This document shows, in pieces, positions 21,429 through 23,469 of a stretch of DNA of 23,469 bases. Source of the DNA: JBFWML01 sp050251635 (GTDB lineage Bacteria; Campylobacterota; Campylobacteria; Campylobacterales; SZUA-545). Position 1 is the stretch's first letter. Every line of letters begins with the position of its first letter. The notes under the pieces are model-generated. The model had not been told where the DNA came from and made no database searches. It saw only the letters and a list, made by a program, of their open reading frames with translations. The DNA lies in NCBI GenBank assembly GCA_050251635.1, contig JBFWML010000033.1, positions 1-23,469 on the forward strand, read 5' to 3'. A program made the translations under genes and the position numbers.

Positions 21429-23087
21429 CTAAAGCCTTCCCCGTCTGTAAATAGAGAGGATTAACGCAAAACTCATGATCAACGCCACAAAAAAACCAAC
21501 TAATCCCAGCAGCGGAATACCGAAAACAAACGGCGGTATTTTGGCAAGCAGCAACAGGGCGGAACCGACCAGTATGGAGGCGATAATGATCGCGATGGAG
21601 AGCCGATTGGCGGATTTTTCTATGCTGGACTCCATGGCTTCCAGACCGACGTGTTCAAACTCGATTTTGAAACTGCCCTGTTTCATTTTTTTGACAATGG
21701 TTTTAACGTCTTCGGGAAACTCCAGTAAAAAATCCCTGATCTCTTTGGGCAGCTCGGAAACTTTGGAGGAAAAGGCCGAGAGAGACATGCTCTCTTGATA
21801 AAAACGCATAATAAAAGGGCGGATAGCATCGGCCGCATTGAACTCCGGATCAAGCGCTTTGCCGATACCTTCGATCGTCATCAGCGTTTTGGCAAGCAGA
21901 TAGTTGTTTTCGCGGAAGTAGACCCGGTAGCTCCCCATAAGAGCGATAATCTCATTCATCAGATTTTTGATGCTGATGTCGTGAAGCGACCCGTAAAAAT
22001 AGGTACGGATGACATCACCCATCTCTTTGGCAAACCCCTCCCTGTCAAGGCCGTCATCTTCAATTTTGGCCAATTTTAAAATCGCAAGCGCCGCTTTCTC
22101 TTCCTCTTTTTTGACCACGTAGTAGATCATGTCCACAAAGTCTTTGCGATCGCGTTCGGAGATGCTTCCCGTCATACCAAAGTCAACTAGGGCAATTTGC
22201 GTGTCGTTTATTGCAAAGATATTACCGGGATGGGGATCGGCATGGAAAAACCGGTGAACGAAAATCTGTTCGCAAAACAGTTCAAAACCGTTTTGCGCCA
22301 CCGCTTTCGGATCAATCCCGGCGGCTTTTAACGCGGCGATATGAGTGACTTTGACGCCTTCGATCAGCTCCATCGTAAGGACCGTGTTCCCCGAAAACTC
22401 CTCATACAGCCTGGGAATCTTAAGTTGCGTGTTGTCCTGAAAATTTCTGCCGAAGCGTTTGATGTTGAGTGCCTCAACGGTATAATCCAGCTCCCTGTTG
22501 AGCGCTTTTTCAAACTCGTTGATGATCTTTAAAGGGGAGCTGATCCCGTAGGCGTAAAGCCGGTTCTCCACAATAGCGGCAAAGCGACGCAGAATTTTAA
22601 GATCCAGCCGAATGATCTCCTTGGCTTCGGGCTTCAGGACTTTTACCGCGACTTTTTCACCGTTTTTCAGAGTCCCCCGGTACACCTGTCCCAACGATGC
22701 CGAGGCGATAAGCTCCAAATCGCCGTCAAAAATCTCCTCAACCTCTTTCCCGAACTCCTCCGTAAATCGGGGACGGATTTGTCCAAACGGCAGAGGTTCC
22801 ACGTTGTCCTGAAGCTTTGAAAACTCATTGGCAAGATCGATCGGGATGAGATCGGGGCGGGTGGACAGGATCTGAGCCATTTTGATAAACGTACCGCCCA
22901 GCTCTTCTATGGTTTTTCGGATACGGACATTCCGGCCGGGTTTTTGACTGTCGGACATTGACCTGGAACCGGAAAACACAACATATTTCTCCAGCCCCAT
23001 CATTTCGACAACATCCCCAAATCCGTTCCGGGCAAGAATAGAAACAATATTTTTGGTACGTTCAACCTGACGGAATGTATCGAACAT
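21429..23087 (-). CDS. AarF/ABC1/UbiB atypical kinase-like membrane protein
   Basis: Members of this protein-kinase-like family support quinone biosynthesis or lipid handling; UbiB acts in ubiquinone synthesis. The 552-aa product carries the family set. TIEELGGTFIKMAQILSTRP holds the KxGQ position (here KMAQ, see findings). Next are the Ala-rich loop SASLGQVYRG, VAVKVLKP with the ATP-site Lys, and ALNRELDY with the ExD motif. HADPHPGNIF follows, then LVDFGMTG as the metal-binding DFG. The C-terminus has two hydrophobic helices (about residues 490-508 and 515-545), as in UbiB. The ATG at 23087 follows a GGAGGTG site. Campylobacterota use menaquinone, so a direct ubiquinone role is doubtful. 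Base composition is more AT-rich than the flagellar genes, hinting at a different history. Confidence 0.93.
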   Translation of the reverse strand: MFDTFRQVERTKNIVSILARNGFGDVVEMMGLEKYVVFSGSRSMSDSQKPGRNVRIRKTIEELGGTFIKMAQILSTRPDLIPIDLANEFSKLQDNVEPLPFGQIRPRFTEEFGKEVEEIFDGDLELIASASLGQVYRGTLKNGEKVAVKVLKPEAKEIIRLDLKILRRFAAIVENRLYAYGISSPLKIINEFEKALNRELDYTVEALNIKRFGRNFQDNTQLKIPRLYEEFSGNTVLTMELIEGVKVTHIAALKAAGIDPKAVAQNGFELFCEQIFVHRFFHADPHPGNIFAINDTQIALVDFGMTGSISERDRKDFVDMIYYVVKKEEEKAALAILKLAKIEDDGLDREGFAKEMGDVIRTYFYGSLHDISIKNLMNEIIALMGSYRVYFRENNYLLAKTLMTIEGIGKALDPEFNAADAIRPFIMRFYQESMSLSAFSSKVSELPKEIRDFLLEFPEDVKTIVKKMKQGSFKIEFEHVGLEAMESSIEKSANRLSIAIIIASILVGSALLLLAKIPPFVFGIPLLGLVGFFVALIMSFALILSIYRRGRL

Positions 23088-23148
23088 AAACCCCCACCTC
23101 CGCTTTCGGCCTTGAAACTCTAATTTTGTATGTCCTGGTTTAGCCGCA

Positions 23149-23346
23149 TTAAATACCGAAGACTTTCAGACTGCCCCGCAATGAGACCGCTACGGCAGTT
23201 TCGATCGCGGGATTGAGATTCAGAGGACGCATCAGCATTCTGACCGCCATAGAGTAGGGATAGTGTTTTTTGGCATACCCTTTCATCCAGGAGCGCAATG
23301 TTTCAAACTCGCAGTCGGGTTGCACATGCCTGAGCGCCGTTCTTGG
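23149..23346 (-). pseudogene. 3' remnant of an unrecognised gene, interrupted by an insertion sequence
   Basis: An open frame of about 64 codons ends at a TAA (23151-23149) and reads protein-like: CEFETLRSWMKGYAKKHYPY, MAVRMLMRPLNLNPAIETA, then VAVSLRGSLKVFGI. Upstream it opens only at the apparent insertion-sequence end near 23345, with an in-frame TGA just beyond. No credible start codon with a ribosome site is seen, though an internal ATG could be used. I cannot name the family. It looks like the C-terminal tail of a larger protein whose 5' part lies beyond the insertion, outside the window. The aarF-like gene follows 62 bases downstream, so the two may once have been co-transcribed. Confidence 0.65.
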
Positions 23347-23469
23347 GACCCTTCAACATTCTGTGTCACCACCCGACAGGTGCATGAATTCTATCACAGC
23401 CCCAATGCCTCATCCAGCCTGCCCTCAAAAAAGATAGCCAGCTGAGAGAGGGTGAGGGCCCAGTTTCGC
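23345..23469. mobile_element. Right end of an IS256-family insertion sequence (continues outside window)
   Basis: The element end is inferred near 23345, where GGGACCCTTCAACATTCTGT begins. The GTGTCA that follows gives the GGG-rich tip and ACACAGAA-like core often seen in IS256-family inverted repeats. The transposase stop lies about 49 bases inside. The other end and the target duplication are outside the window, so exact borders are not proven. Confidence 0.6.
23394..23469 (-). CDS. IS256-family (mutator-type) transposase, C-terminal 24 codons only
   Basis: The partial frame reads RNWALTLSQLAIFFEGRL and ends DEALGL with TGA at 23396-23394. The pattern RNW-x-L-(T/A)-L-x-Q-(L/F)-A-I-x-F-x-(G/D)-R-L is the hallmark C-terminus of IS256-family transposases, DDE enzymes that cut and paste or copy the element. 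Only the tail is here, so intactness is unknown. Confidence 0.72.
   Translation of the reverse strand, partial: RNWALTLSQLAIFFEGRLDEALGL

Noticed and set aside
1..23469. CRISPR array, tRNA or rRNA genes
   Set aside because: No regularly spaced direct repeats and no cloverleaf or rRNA-like stretches were seen on reading the window.

Overview
The window looks like chromosomal DNA of a GC-rich member of the Campylobacterota (formerly Epsilonproteobacteria). The main reason is flagellar gene order. A block rsmD-flgI-flgJ-flgM-flgN-flgK and a block flaG-fliD-fliS-(fliT-like) have, as I recall it, the same order as in Campylobacter jejuni. They carry the promoter types expected for that phylum: two GG-N10-GC sigma54 promoters and one TAAA-N15-GCCGATTT sigma28 promoter. 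The genus cannot be fixed from the sequence. The hexamer CGATCG is strikingly common across the window.

Layout. 1-4518 (minus): a czc/czn-type metal efflux operon with a small His-rich membrane protein, a TolC-like outer-membrane factor, a membrane-fusion lipoprotein with a long His/Asp tract, and an RND pump cut by the window edge. 4565-7263: nitrogen assimilation, with gdhA (TTG start) divergent from an ammonium transporter. 7291-9366: a slipin (SPFH) gene divergent from its usual partner, an NfeD membrane protease. 9335-10827: yaaA and a TIGR02757/DUF2400 gene, followed at 10808-15877 by an ABC permease, flgK, flgN, flgM, flgJ and flgI. All of these are on the minus strand and read flgI towards yaaA, tightly packed, starting at a sigma54 promoter. 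15925-16868 (minus): rsmD and a small gene upstream of it. 16998-19826 (plus): flaG-fliD-fliS-fliT-like from a sigma28 promoter. 19818-20219 (minus): a small membrane protein. 20284-20898 (plus): an unrecognised 204-aa protein behind a near-perfect sigma54 promoter, the best candidate here for an undescribed flagellar component. 20923-21309 (minus): a one-iron superoxide reductase. 21429-23087 (minus): an AarF/UbiB-type kinase-like membrane protein. 23149-23469: a 3' gene remnant that appears to be cut by an IS256-family insertion sequence running off the window.

How the parts fit. The flagellar section is a late-assembly module. FlgI is the P-ring and FlgJ its rod-associated assembly protein. 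FlgM holds back sigma28 until the hook is complete. FlgN and the FliT-like protein are likely chaperones for FlgK and FliD, FliS chaperones flagellin, and FlaG affects filament length. Sigma54 promoters drive the middle genes and sigma28 the late genes, so the promoter types match the assembly order. The efflux operon combines three His-rich proteins or tails with a tripartite pump, which suggests periplasmic metal capture coupled to export. The gdhA/amt pair imports and fixes ammonium. No tRNA, rRNA or CRISPR array was seen, and no stretch of more than 300 bases lacks a gene.
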